Source of the DNA: Bacteroidaceae bacterium
GTDB lineage: Bacteria > Bacteroidota > Bacteroidia > Bacteroidales > Bacteroidaceae
Length of the DNA: 64,000 nucleotides
Direction: 5' to 3'
NCBI GenBank assembly: GCA_017483605.1
Contig: JAFUWG010000035.1
Span: 31,476-95,475, forward strand
Part shown: positions 34,871 through 43,541 of the stretch, one piece after another
Numbering within the stretch: the stretch's first letter is position 1
Layout of the letters: the number at the start of each line of letters is the position of its first letter
Made by a program: the position numbers and the translations under genes
Notes under the pieces: generated by a model
The model's database searches: none
What the model saw: only the letters and a program-made list of their open reading frames with translations
Told to the model about the DNA's origin: nothing

Positions 34871-34930
34871 GCCCACTCCCCTGCTCCACCCTGCTTCCAC
34901 ACCCCTTGGGGCGATAGCCGCATGTGCCTG

Positions 34931-34984
34931 CGAGCCTTCGCGGCATAGGCTCACGAGGGTTAGCCGCAGAGGCTCATGAGCCTA
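34931..34984. repeat. Intergenic palindromic repeat, same family as 12394-12440
   Basis: CGAGCC-TTCGCGGCA-TAGGCTCACGAG (34931-34957) lines up with CGAGCC-ATGCCCGCG-TAGGCTCGTGAG at 12399-12424. TAGGCTCA (34946-34953) pairs with TGAGCCTA (34977-34984), and GGCTCATGAGCC (34971-34982) is a palindrome. It lies in the 281-bp gap 34871-35151, which has no gene and no clear promoter. Confidence 0.6.
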
Positions 34985-35151
34985 CCGAGCAAAGGCAAGC
35001 AGACACCACGAGTGAAGGCAAACAGACTCAGAGCGTAACTTTTTTCACCATTCAAGGAATATTTTAGACAACATTCACAATAAATAACACTTTTTCACGT
35101 TTAGTAATATAGCCGTAGAGAATGCGGCAACTGAACCACGAAAAACAATAT

Positions 35152-36243
35152 ATGACGATAGCATACACATACCTCATCATAGCGTTCGCCGTCAGTTTCA
35201 TTTTCTCGCTGATGGGCACCCCCTTCATCGTCAAGATGTGCAACATGCACGGACTCTACGACCAACCCAACACCCGCAAAGTACACAAGCAAGCCATCCC
35301 CCGACTGGGCGGCACCTTGTTCATGCCATCCATGGGGCTGGGCGTCACCACCGCCCTGCTCATCATCCTCGGCGACTGGGACAAAGGAGTCGAAGTGAGC
35401 GTCTCCGCCTTCGTCCTTTCGGTCGGTGCCCTGCTCATCTATCTGATAGGCATCCTCGACGACATCAAAGGACTGAAAGCCACCCAGAAGTTCGTCATCC
35501 AGACCGTCACAGCCCTCTTCTTCCCGCTGTGCAACCTGATGATAAACAACCTCCACGGACTCTTCGGCATCTACGAAATCCCCCTCTGGTTCAGTTACCC
35601 CCTCACCGTCTTCGTCATCCTGCTGATCGTCAACGCCATGAACCTCATCGACGGCATCGACGGACTCGCCTCCAGCCTTGCCATCCTCATCCTCGGTTCC
35701 TTTGCCTACCTCTACTACGACCTTGGCTCCGGACTCTTCAGCCTCATCAGCACAGGACTCGCCGGTGCCCTGCTGGCATTCTTCATCTACAACTACTACG
35801 GCAAAGTCGGTAACCTCAAAATCTTCATGGGCGACTCAGGCAGCCTCTTCCTCGGCTACGTCATCGCCTACCTCGCCATCAAGTACCAGATGTCCAACGA
35901 GAGTGGCGGATTCCCCTATCGCGAAGCCTCCCTGCTCATCTCCTTCACCCTCGTTTTCCTGCCCTGCATCGACGTCATCCGCGTCGCCCTCCAGCGGAAA
36001 ATCCGCGGCAGAAGCATGTTCGAGGCTGACAAGACCCACATCCACCACCGCATCATGCAGATGGGACTCGACATGCACCAGACCCTCGCCGTCATCCTCC
36101 TCCTCTTCCTCGCCATCTGCCTCATCAACTACGGGCTCTACGTTTACGGCTTGCAAGTCACCTGGATTACCCTGATTGACATACTCGTTTATTCTGTCTT
36201 CGTTTATTCAACAGGAAGGCTCACCTTCCTGCAACAGCATTGA
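35152..36243 (+). CDS. WecA/TagO-type polyprenyl-phosphate GlcNAc-1-phosphate transferase
   Basis: The 363-residue protein, taken from ATG 35152 (MTIAYTYLIIAFAVSFIFSL), has about ten membrane helices and the family motifs: RKVHKQAIPRLGG, GILDDIKGL (DD pair), NLIDGIDGLASSL, MGDSGSLFLGY and the cytoplasmic THIHHR loop. It belongs to the MraY/WecA group, which transfers a HexNAc 1-phosphate to undecaprenyl phosphate. The longer start at 35122 adds a hydrophilic stretch and is less likely. The next gene begins a few bases after the stop. Confidence 0.92.
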   Translation: MTIAYTYLIIAFAVSFIFSLMGTPFIVKMCNMHGLYDQPNTRKVHKQAIPRLGGTLFMPSMGLGVTTALLIILGDWDKGVEVSVSAFVLSVGALLIYLIGILDDIKGLKATQKFVIQTVTALFFPLCNLMINNLHGLFGIYEIPLWFSYPLTVFVILLIVNAMNLIDGIDGLASSLAILILGSFAYLYYDLGSGLFSLISTGLAGALLAFFIYNYYGKVGNLKIFMGDSGSLFLGYVIAYLAIKYQMSNESGGFPYREASLLISFTLVFLPCIDVIRVALQRKIRGRSMFEADKTHIHHRIMQMGLDMHQTLAVILLLFLAICLINYGLYVYGLQVTWITLIDILVYSVFVYSTGRLTFLQQH

Positions 36244-36248
36244 AGCCC

Positions 36249-37058
36249 ATGAATCGCAACCTTGTATCCGTCATCATGCCCACCTACAATGCGGAACGAT
36301 GGGTGGCCGCAAGCATCGACAGTGTTCTGGCTCAAACCTATCAAGATTTGGAACTCATCATCACCGACGACTGCTCGACCGACAACACGCGAACCATCCT
36401 GAAAGAATATGAGCAGAAAGACCCACGGGTGAAAGTCATCTATGCCGAGAAGAACTTAGGTGCAGGGCACACCCGAAACAAATGCATCGAAGCCGCCCAG
36501 GGACGCTACCTCGCCTTCTGCGACAGCGACGACCGCTGGATGCCCACCAAACTGGAAAAGCAACTCAACTTCATGCACGAAAAAGATTGCTGCATGGTTT
36601 TCGCCTCCTACATCACCTGCGACGAACAGGGGAACAACAACGGAGTCATCATTGCCCCCAAGCAGCAGAGCCTCTTCCAGACAAAATGCGACGACAAGAT
36701 AGGTTTCCTCACCTGCATCTACGACACGGAAAAGACCAGCGGAAAGATGTTCATGCCCGTGCAACGCAAGCGGCAGGACTATGCCTACGTGCTCCAAATC
36801 TTGCAGAAATGCCACTATGCCTACGGCATCGAAGAGCCCCTCGCCTACTATCGTCTCCACCCCGAAAGCATCTCTGCCAACAAGTGGTCGCTCATCAAGT
36901 ACGAGATGCTCACATGGAGAGTCGTTTTCGGCGACAGCAAACTCCACTCCTTCCTCTTCTTCATCTTCTGCTTCCTTCCCTCCTACGCATGGAAGAAACT
37001 GCACACCCGCATCGTCAACCAGCACAAAGAAAAATATCTCAGCAACCTCACAGAATGA
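36249..37058 (+). CDS. GT2 family glycosyltransferase
   Basis: The 269-residue GT-A enzyme starts at ATG 36249 (MNRNLVSVIMPTYNAERWVA); an in-frame TTG lies 9 bases upstream. It has IITDDCSTDNTRTIL, CDSDDRWMPTKLEKQ (the DxD-like metal site) and PVQRKRQDYAYVLQIL. Soluble, with a hydrophobic C-terminal helix (FLFFIFCFLPSYAW) that may touch the membrane. It adds a sugar to the lipid-linked repeat unit. The stop overlaps the next start as ATGA. Confidence 0.9.
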   Translation: MNRNLVSVIMPTYNAERWVAASIDSVLAQTYQDLELIITDDCSTDNTRTILKEYEQKDPRVKVIYAEKNLGAGHTRNKCIEAAQGRYLAFCDSDDRWMPTKLEKQLNFMHEKDCCMVFASYITCDEQGNNNGVIIAPKQQSLFQTKCDDKIGFLTCIYDTEKTSGKMFMPVQRKRQDYAYVLQILQKCHYAYGIEEPLAYYRLHPESISANKWSLIKYEMLTWRVVFGDSKLHSFLFFIFCFLPSYAWKKLHTRIVNQHKEKYLSNLTE

Positions 37059-38107
37059 AACCCTCCAAACTCGTCCTTTCAACCTTCGTCCTGTGCTTCA
37101 CACTTATGGCAAAAGCCGACGACAGGTCTATCATCAATGCAGCCAACAAAGTGCTACAGACGGAACCCGTGGCTGTCACCGACAAGTCCACCACCATCTC
37201 TGGCAATCCCCACAACTTTGAAAGTCTCTCCATCTACTGGTGGCCCGACCCCAAGAACCCAACTGGACCATACATCGCAAAAGACGGTCAGGCAAACCCC
37301 GAGCACACACAATACGACCTGCCACGTCTGCAGAAACTGGTGGACAATCTGGAGAAAGTCGGCAAAGCCTACATCGCCACCAATGACCAGAAATATTTTG
37401 ACTACTTCTGCAAGCAGTTAGATGTTTGGTTCATCAATGAGGACACAAAAATGCTTCCCAACTTCAACTACTGCCAGTTCATCCCTGGCAGAAACAACGG
37501 GAAAGGCAATCCACAGGGCATGATTGACTCGTACAATTTCAACCCCATCATCAACAACATCGCCAAGGTAAATGCCATCCAACCCATCGGGAACAAGAGG
37601 CTGAAAGCCGTGAGAAAATGGATGAAGAACTTTGCCAAATGGATGGAAACCAGCGAAAACGGAAAGGTGGCAAGCCGATACACCAACAATCAGGGCATCG
37701 CCTACGACACGACCCTGTTCAACATCTACCGATTTGCCGGCAACCATAAAAAGTGCAATCAGTTGATTCAAAGTTGCTGCAACAGAATCAAGCAACAGAT
37801 AGACCTTGAAGGCAATCAGCCCGAAGAAATCAAAAGAACACGGGCATACTTCTATTCCGTCTGGAATCTGCAACACATCGTCGAGTTCCTGTCATACGTC
37901 AACGAGGCTTCTTTTCAGATTGACAACGAAACGAAACAAAGGGTCTGCAAGTCCATCCAATACTTAGGGCAATTCGTGGGTCACAAAGAGAATTTCCCCT
38001 ATCAGGACATCAGCCCTGACTGGAACTACAACGAGCGACTCTTCTCCAATGTCCGCACACAAGCGTACAACTTAGAAGTTTGTTCCCCAATAGATTCCCA
38101 AGAATAA
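37055..38107 (+). CDS. Alginate-lyase-family protein, altered catalytic motif, possibly truncated
   Basis: The 350-residue protein has a signal peptide (KLVLSTFVLCFTLMAKA) and the alginate lyase (AlgL-type) (alpha/alpha) toroid: SLSIYWWPDPKNPTGPYIAK (58-77), QFIPGRNNG and DSYNFNPIINNIAKVNAI. In active members I recall NNHG near the middle; here it reads NNQG (211-214), so the catalytic His is probably Gln. The C-terminal end after FPYQDISPDWNYNERLF is short and its last 82 bases overlap the convergent glycosyltransferase gene. Coupled to the GT2 gene by ATGA. Lyases of this type in exopolysaccharide loci trim polymer in the periplasm; this one may only bind it. Confidence 0.82.
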   Translation: MKPSKLVLSTFVLCFTLMAKADDRSIINAANKVLQTEPVAVTDKSTTISGNPHNFESLSIYWWPDPKNPTGPYIAKDGQANPEHTQYDLPRLQKLVDNLEKVGKAYIATNDQKYFDYFCKQLDVWFINEDTKMLPNFNYCQFIPGRNNGKGNPQGMIDSYNFNPIINNIAKVNAIQPIGNKRLKAVRKWMKNFAKWMETSENGKVASRYTNNQGIAYDTTLFNIYRFAGNHKKCNQLIQSCCNRIKQQIDLEGNQPEEIKRTRAYFYSVWNLQHIVEFLSYVNEASFQIDNETKQRVCKSIQYLGQFVGHKENFPYQDISPDWNYNERLFSNVRTQAYNLEVCSPIDSQE

Positions 38108-39177
38108 ATCTTTTTGATTCGTTCAAACTCCTCTGTCGCACGACGAACACCGTCAATCTCCTCTCCGTCTTGAGCCAATCGGAGCAAAGCCCCCTGAAGA
38201 TTCTCGACAGTCGGCTCACCGATGTTCCATCCCACGCGAGCATATTGCATAGGTTCTGTCAGTCCCCCCACATCCGACACAAGCACAGGCACTCCTCGGC
38301 TCAGAGCCGTAAACAAGACCCCGCTCTGAGAAATCTTCTTGTAAGGGAGCAGCACCACCGACGAGAGTTGCAAATAAGCATCAAAATCGACATCTGAAAT
38401 CATCTCGTCAAGCACGAACACATTGCCACATCCCGCCAACGGAGCGAAATCGATATCCTTATTCCTGCCCACCAACAGAAGGTGCAGACGGGGATTCTCC
38501 CTCAACGCCGCCGTCTCGTTCCAGACCTTCACCACAAGGTCAATACCTTTGTAGGAATTCTGTATGCCGAGACAAGAAAACACCACGTCGCCCTGCTTGA
38601 TGCCAAGCGTATTTCTAAGCCCCTCACACCTTTCATCCACATCGGCTTGCACCACATCGTTCTCCAGCATCCCATGAAAAATCACCTTTATCTTATCAGC
38701 CTCAACGCCCAAATCTGACACCATCTCACGCTTCGTCCTTTCGCTATGAACAATGATGGCATCCGCCAACTGATAATACCTCGCATACCTCTTTGCATCC
38801 TGAGGTTTCGGGTTATGAGGAAGCACATTGTGTGCCGTGAACACAAACCGAATGCCCATCCGATGCAACAGCCATCCAAAAGCGTAATCGAGATGCCACA
38901 GACGCAACCATTGCACATGCACCACATCAGGCCGCTCCCTCACGACATCCAGCAGAATCCGAATCATGCTCATCGAATAACTCAATGCCTTCTGCCACGC
39001 ACGCTTCTTCACACTATAGCCAAACACCAGTTTCTGCCTTACCCCCCTCATCGGCTCACACTGATAGAGTTGATTGCCATAAAACACCACCTCATGCCCA
39101 CCAACATTGGTCAGCAAGTGATAGTCATACACACTCAAGTTGTTGTACGACTGAGGGTCTATGTAGAAGACTTTCAT
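38026..39177 (-). CDS. GT4 family glycosyltransferase
   Basis: The 383-residue GT-B enzyme has an N-terminal domain with HVQWLRLWHLDYAFGWLLHR and FVFTAHNVLPHNPK, and a C-terminal domain with VVFSCLGIQNSYKGIDLVVK, LHLLLVGRNKDIDFAPL and VVLLPYKKISQSGVLFTALS. The usual E-x7-E region is replaced by SQSGVLFTALSRGVPVLVSD. Last gene of the minus-strand exopolysaccharide operon; its start overlaps the upstream stop as ATGA and its 3' end overlaps the convergent lyase gene by 82 bp. Confidence 0.9.
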   Translation of the reverse strand: MKVFYIDPQSYNNLSVYDYHLLTNVGGHEVVFYGNQLYQCEPMRGVRQKLVFGYSVKKRAWQKALSYSMSMIRILLDVVRERPDVVHVQWLRLWHLDYAFGWLLHRMGIRFVFTAHNVLPHNPKPQDAKRYARYYQLADAIIVHSERTKREMVSDLGVEADKIKVIFHGMLENDVVQADVDERCEGLRNTLGIKQGDVVFSCLGIQNSYKGIDLVVKVWNETAALRENPRLHLLLVGRNKDIDFAPLAGCGNVFVLDEMISDVDFDAYLQLSSVVLLPYKKISQSGVLFTALSRGVPVLVSDVGGLTEPMQYARVGWNIGEPTVENLQGALLRLAQDGEEIDGVRRATEEFERIKKIYSWESIGEQTSKLYACVRTLEKSRSL

Positions 39178-40070
39178 TCGCCCGAGAGTTTTTTCTTCAG
39201 ATAAGTACGCAACTGCATCAGCATTGCAAGCCGTTCATCACACCGTCGCCCGAACAACGCCCTTACTCTTGCCCGAAAAATCAGCACATTGGTTCCACGC
39301 AACAGGTTCCGCCATGTGACCTGTGGAGAACGTCCCTTTTTTGTGTGGAGAAACACGGTCATGTCGGCAATTTTCTTCTCATATTCAAGGTCGGGCTTTC
39401 GTTCTGATACTAAATGCACATATTTCAACCTGCGATTGTACACAAATCGTTTTCCGAACCGCTTCTGCAATCGCCACCGAATGTCATCCTCCTCGCCATA
39501 CATAAAGACACTCTCATCAAACAGCCCCACCGCTTCAAGCATTGACTTACGTACATAGAAACAAGAACCCGAAAAATACATAAAACTGGGAACATACCAC
39601 TCCAGACGAGTACAAATTGCCCCAAGAATGCTACGGAAATAACCGTTCATCATATAGGTGGGGGCAAAAGAATTCGTACTTGCCACATCTGCGGAAAGCA
39701 TCTGCTTGGCACCCAGCATCACAAGCCTTTCATTCCTGTCAAAAGCACTTAACGCCTCGTGAAAAAAAGGTGTGAGAAGACGAACATCTGGATTCATAAT
39801 CAGCAGTAACGGTGCCGAGCAAGAACGAATGCCCACATTATTGCCTTGACCATAGCCGCCATTCTTAATGTTTTCAATCAGCACAATATCATCTCCCCAC
39901 TGCTCCCTCAGCCGCTGAAACATCGGCTCGGGAGCACGGCTATTGTTGTCCACCACCACAAGTTCAATCTCTGACCTCGGAATGTCGGCACAGCGAATGA
40001 TGCTATCTACGCAATCATAGATATCATCCTCCGAATTATAGGTTACAATAATGATGGATACTCGTTTCAT
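39174..40070 (-). CDS. GT2 glycosyltransferase, rhamnosyltransferase-like
   Basis: The 298-residue protein starts MKRVSIIIVTYNSEDDIYDC and contains ELVVVDNNSRAPEP, NGGYGQGNNVGIRSC, LLIMNPDVRLLTPFFHEAL (metal-binding NPD) and FMYGEEDDIRWRLQKRFGKR. NPDxR and GEExD motifs are typical of WbbL/RfbF-type rhamnosyltransferases; sugar specificity is not certain. C-terminal basic helices suggest membrane contact. Overlaps the next gene (ATGA). Confidence 0.9.
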   Translation of the reverse strand: MKRVSIIIVTYNSEDDIYDCVDSIIRCADIPRSEIELVVVDNNSRAPEPMFQRLREQWGDDIVLIENIKNGGYGQGNNVGIRSCSAPLLLIMNPDVRLLTPFFHEALSAFDRNERLVMLGAKQMLSADVASTNSFAPTYMMNGYFRSILGAICTRLEWYVPSFMYFSGSCFYVRKSMLEAVGLFDESVFMYGEEDDIRWRLQKRFGKRFVYNRRLKYVHLVSERKPDLEYEKKIADMTVFLHTKKGRSPQVTWRNLLRGTNVLIFRARVRALFGRRCDERLAMLMQLRTYLKKKLSGE

Positions 40071-40141
40071 TTTTCACACCTCAAGTTAAAGGTTTTGCCA
40101 CATAGAAAATTACTACCTTTCATGATACAACACAAAGGGAT

Positions 40142-41341
40142 TTACCCACTTCGCTTCTCCAAGCCATGAGAATGAGCAATGTGCTCATAGAAACTATACA
40201 CTTTCTCCACATAACTCTCAGTCGTATAAAAATGATTGACGGTCTGAAATGCCCTTTTCAAATAAGGCACATAATATTCTGCAGGATGCTTGCCGACCTC
40301 CAATAGAAGTTCTGTCAACTGTTCTTGTTCTTCATAATGCAAACCTATCTCATCCCCTGTAAAAATTCTTCCATTTTCTAACTGTTCCCACGTGCCTCCC
40401 GTGTGATGCCCAATCGCCAAACAGCCACAAAACATCGCTTCAGGCATACATCTGCCAAAACCCTCACAAGGAGAAGGTATGATAATAGCCAAGGCACGCC
40501 GCATCCAATTCTGGACATCAGGCTTCTCGCCGAAGATAGTCACATAACGCTCCAAATGATGTTTTTGCAGATACGCCATAATGCGGTCATAATACACCTT
40601 ATCCGCCAGTTCACCAATAAGGTAAAGAGGGTGTGCATCCTCTGTTCGTTCCTTATACGCATTATATGCTTTAATCATTTCCAAAACCCCTTTGATTGGT
40701 ACTATTCGCCCTGCATAAAGGAAAAATTTCTCTTTCTGCTGCAGAGAGGGGAATGTTTCAACCGCAGCCTGAATTCCATTGTAAATGACACGCGAAGTAC
40801 TGCTGTCCTGCTGCAGAAAGTGACGTTGTATATCTTTCGTGATACAGATGTTATAAGATGCTGGCGCTGTTAGTTGCCGGAGAAAACTATTGCGTGTAGG
40901 GAAAAAATACATTCCATGGTCTTTATCTGCATACTCACGTATATGATAAACATGGGGCACCCCCAACTTGCGAGACACCATAAAGCCGATGTTGCAGACA
41001 CCCACATTCGTATGCACCAACTGTATGGGAGTGCCTGCCATCTCTTTCACGATTTTTTTGACCGCCAACTTTATTACGACTCTACGCATCACGAGACGTG
41101 GAAAAAAAAGAAGGGCATCCTTAAAAGAATGAACCCAAGGATATGTATTGTTTCTGTATGGAACTACAATCGTCGGAACACCCATCCCTACTATCTCGGC
41201 ATAAATTCCATTCTTATCAGGCATCACCACTACAGGATGAATACCTTTTTGCATCAATCCTTGCAACATAATCAAAAATGATTTTGCACTCCCTGCCATC
41301 AGCAAGGTTTGATGTATGATATATAGCACTGTCATCTGCAT
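40142..41341 (-). CDS. GT4 family glycosyltransferase
   Basis: The 399-residue GT-B enzyme has an N-terminal MAGSAKSFLIMLQGLMQKGI, QLVHTNVGVCNIGFMVSRKL and HVYHIREYADKDHG. The C-terminal part has EKFFLYAGRIVPIKGVLEMI and the motif SPCEGFGRCMPEAMFCGCLA, where E-x7-E is EGFGRCMPE. ATGs at 41341 and 41335 are both possible. It follows the GT2 gene at 41419 with a 77-bp gap. Cytoplasmic, adds one sugar of the repeat unit; specificity unknown. Confidence 0.9.
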   Translation of the reverse strand: MQMTVLYIIHQTLLMAGSAKSFLIMLQGLMQKGIHPVVVMPDKNGIYAEIVGMGVPTIVVPYRNNTYPWVHSFKDALLFFPRLVMRRVVIKLAVKKIVKEMAGTPIQLVHTNVGVCNIGFMVSRKLGVPHVYHIREYADKDHGMYFFPTRNSFLRQLTAPASYNICITKDIQRHFLQQDSSTSRVIYNGIQAAVETFPSLQQKEKFFLYAGRIVPIKGVLEMIKAYNAYKERTEDAHPLYLIGELADKVYYDRIMAYLQKHHLERYVTIFGEKPDVQNWMRRALAIIIPSPCEGFGRCMPEAMFCGCLAIGHHTGGTWEQLENGRIFTGDEIGLHYEEQEQLTELLLEVGKHPAEYYVPYLKRAFQTVNHFYTTESYVEKVYSFYEHIAHSHGLEKRSG

Positions 41342-41418
41342 GATTTTTATACTGCCATTTTATGTTAACCGATTAAATCGTACACGATGTTTCCTTTCAT
41401 TGAACATTCTCCAAAGAG

Positions 41419-42282
41419 TTACAGCCAACATGGCTGTTTCTTTTTCTCCTCTCTACGAGACCTAATAATTTGCACGAAATAAGGTAGCAAACTCATCCAT
41501 TCAATTAGAAATCTAACAGGTGCATGAACTCCAATAGAAGCCCATTTGTATAGCCTTTGAGACAATGTCAAATTGATATTGCATGCACAAACTAAGGTTT
41601 TAAGGTGTACTTCTTTCTTATTATACAATTGTGCGTTTCCACGCACCTCTCTATCGTGAAACATTTTAGCACTCACTGCAACAAGAACCTTACGACCGTG
41701 ATAATCAAGACGGGTATAATAATTATTGTCCTCACCATATTGGAAAAACAAAGGATTGAACCCACCTATCTCTTCCAACATATTGATGGGCATAAACCAG
41801 CACGCCGCACAAACTTCCCCCACTTCATATAAAGACTTCACAGATTTTCCCAGAAGTAAATCGTCCAACAACGAATTATCAGCCCGCCGTAATGATGCTT
41901 TAAACATCATGTCCAACCTGCTACCATCACCATTCAAATGCAGTGGGCTGACCAAGTTTCGCCCATCTGCTATTTTCAACATTTCCTTCACAGCAGTAGG
42001 TTGCAGATAAGCGTCTTGATTCAGCAAAAGTACGTAATCGGCTTCATGCTTCATTGCATAACGTATCCCAACATTATTTCCTTGTCCAAAACCCAAATTC
42101 TTTTCCTGAGGTAACCAGACGACCTCCGAAAAATGGGAAGGAACATACTCACGAGTGCCGTCAACAGAGGCATTATCAACCACGACAGGAATAACAGAGA
42201 CCGTGCTTTGCCTGAGGCATTGCAAACAACGTTCGATCCACCTCATTGCGTTATATGTCACAATAATGGTAAAGACTCTCAT
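41419..42282 (-). CDS. GT2 family glycosyltransferase
   Basis: The 287-residue protein starts MRVFTIIVTYNAMRWIERCL and has VIPVVVDNASVDGTREYV, NLGFGQGNNVGIRYAMKH, VLLLNQDAYLQPTAV (NQD metal site) and FQYGEDNNYYTRLDYHGRKV. It is a GT-A enzyme similar in layout to the GT2 at 39174. The C-terminus has a hydrophobic helix followed by basic residues (SRREEKKKQ). The start overlaps the stop of the polymerase gene (ATGA). Confidence 0.9.
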   Translation of the reverse strand: MRVFTIIVTYNAMRWIERCLQCLRQSTVSVIPVVVDNASVDGTREYVPSHFSEVVWLPQEKNLGFGQGNNVGIRYAMKHEADYVLLLNQDAYLQPTAVKEMLKIADGRNLVSPLHLNGDGSRLDMMFKASLRRADNSLLDDLLLGKSVKSLYEVGEVCAACWFMPINMLEEIGGFNPLFFQYGEDNNYYTRLDYHGRKVLVAVSAKMFHDREVRGNAQLYNKKEVHLKTLVCACNINLTLSQRLYKWASIGVHAPVRFLIEWMSLLPYFVQIIRSRREEKKKQPCWL

Positions 42283-43541
42283 TTATATACAATTTTAATT
42301 TTTGACAAAACATACATCAGCCCCACAAGCACCAACATAACGGTATATTTATAAGAAAAATATCGATAATAAAAGATGCCAAAAACTGGGATTACCGCCA
42401 ATGCAAATATCGCCAATACTTCGCCCAACGACAATTCTTCTCGGTGAGGGTTTTGAATGATATAATAACAAAGCAGCACATAGAAAATGACCCACAATAT
42501 CATCCCGATAGGACTAAGGTCGAGCATAATGTCACCAATGAACGTTGCAAAGACACTGATAAAGAACCCCTGCTGTCCCGACCTCACCGCCCGTCGTTCT
42601 GGATTGGAGTCGATATGGTAAATATAGTGATGTATCAATGGAAACTCACGCTCGGCAGAAATGATGTCAGGATTTGCGTTCTCCCAGAAATAGCAGAAAT
42701 TCAGATAGCCTTGACCTGTATACTGCATGGCACCAGCCCCTGCACCTCCTTCTCGTTCATCAAAACGTGCCTGAGAGACAGCAACGAAATAGACCAATGC
42801 CGCAGCCATCACTGGTATGCCCGCTACCAAAAACGCAATCTTAACCTTTTTGGAGAGAAATTTGTAGAAGAACAAGAGACAATAAATAAACATCATGCCA
42901 AAGAATGCAATTTCTGTTCGGTCTGCCACTTGCATCTCCTTGATGGGGGTACTCAATGAGGCAAAAAACAACAATATATTATACCACCAAGGACGATGCT
43001 CGAAACACACCGAATAGAAAAACAATGGCAGAGCCAATAGTGTGGAGGTATTAAGAATATAGAAATAACGCAATGGAGCAGACATGGACTGTGCCTTGAT
43101 TTCGGCAGGTGAAAGGAAACCTGCATAATGGTCGGAACGCACAGAGGAAAGGTCACCTTGCAGAATTTCCAACGTTGAATCTGCAACAAGATATAAGTTG
43201 AGGAAAGAAACAGCGATGAATATACACCCCAAAACCAAAGGAAGCCATGACATTGACACATACACATTCTTCAAATCCCTGCCATATAGCATAGAGAAGG
43301 GCCATATACTCAGGGTCAAAATAGCACAATACAGCACTGTCGGGATAATACCCAAAGTCAAACCGATTTCATTGAACAAGATGCCACCTTCGCCCAACAT
43401 ATTTCCATAGACAATCACGATGGCAAACAGCGAAGTCAACGTGTAAAGTCCTGACATATAGACACAAACATCCAGTGCCCGATGTTTTATCCACCAGTAG
43501 ACCGTCAACAAAAGGAAATATATGAAAGGTATAAATAACAT
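42279..43541 (-). CDS. Wzy-like polysaccharide polymerase
   Basis: The 420-residue polytopic protein is taken from ATG 43541 (MLFIPFIYFLLLTVYWWIKH), which overlaps the flippase stop as TAATG; the frame runs further up but that part is antisense-like and Cys-rich. It has about 10-12 hydrophobic segments with a large loop near 190-320 (STLEILQGDLSSVRSDHYAG, FDEREGGAGAGAMQYTGQGY). This is the layout of oligosaccharide-repeat (EpsG/Wzy) polymerases. Placement between Wzx and the transferases supports the call; sequence motifs are weak, as is usual for Wzy. Confidence 0.82.
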   Translation of the reverse strand: MLFIPFIYFLLLTVYWWIKHRALDVCVYMSGLYTLTSLFAIVIVYGNMLGEGGILFNEIGLTLGIIPTVLYCAILTLSIWPFSMLYGRDLKNVYVSMSWLPLVLGCIFIAVSFLNLYLVADSTLEILQGDLSSVRSDHYAGFLSPAEIKAQSMSAPLRYFYILNTSTLLALPLFFYSVCFEHRPWWYNILLFFASLSTPIKEMQVADRTEIAFFGMMFIYCLLFFYKFLSKKVKIAFLVAGIPVMAAALVYFVAVSQARFDEREGGAGAGAMQYTGQGYLNFCYFWENANPDIISAEREFPLIHHYIYHIDSNPERRAVRSGQQGFFISVFATFIGDIMLDLSPIGMILWVIFYVLLCYYIIQNPHREELSLGEVLAIFALAVIPVFGIFYYRYFSYKYTVMLVLVGLMYVLSKIKIVYK

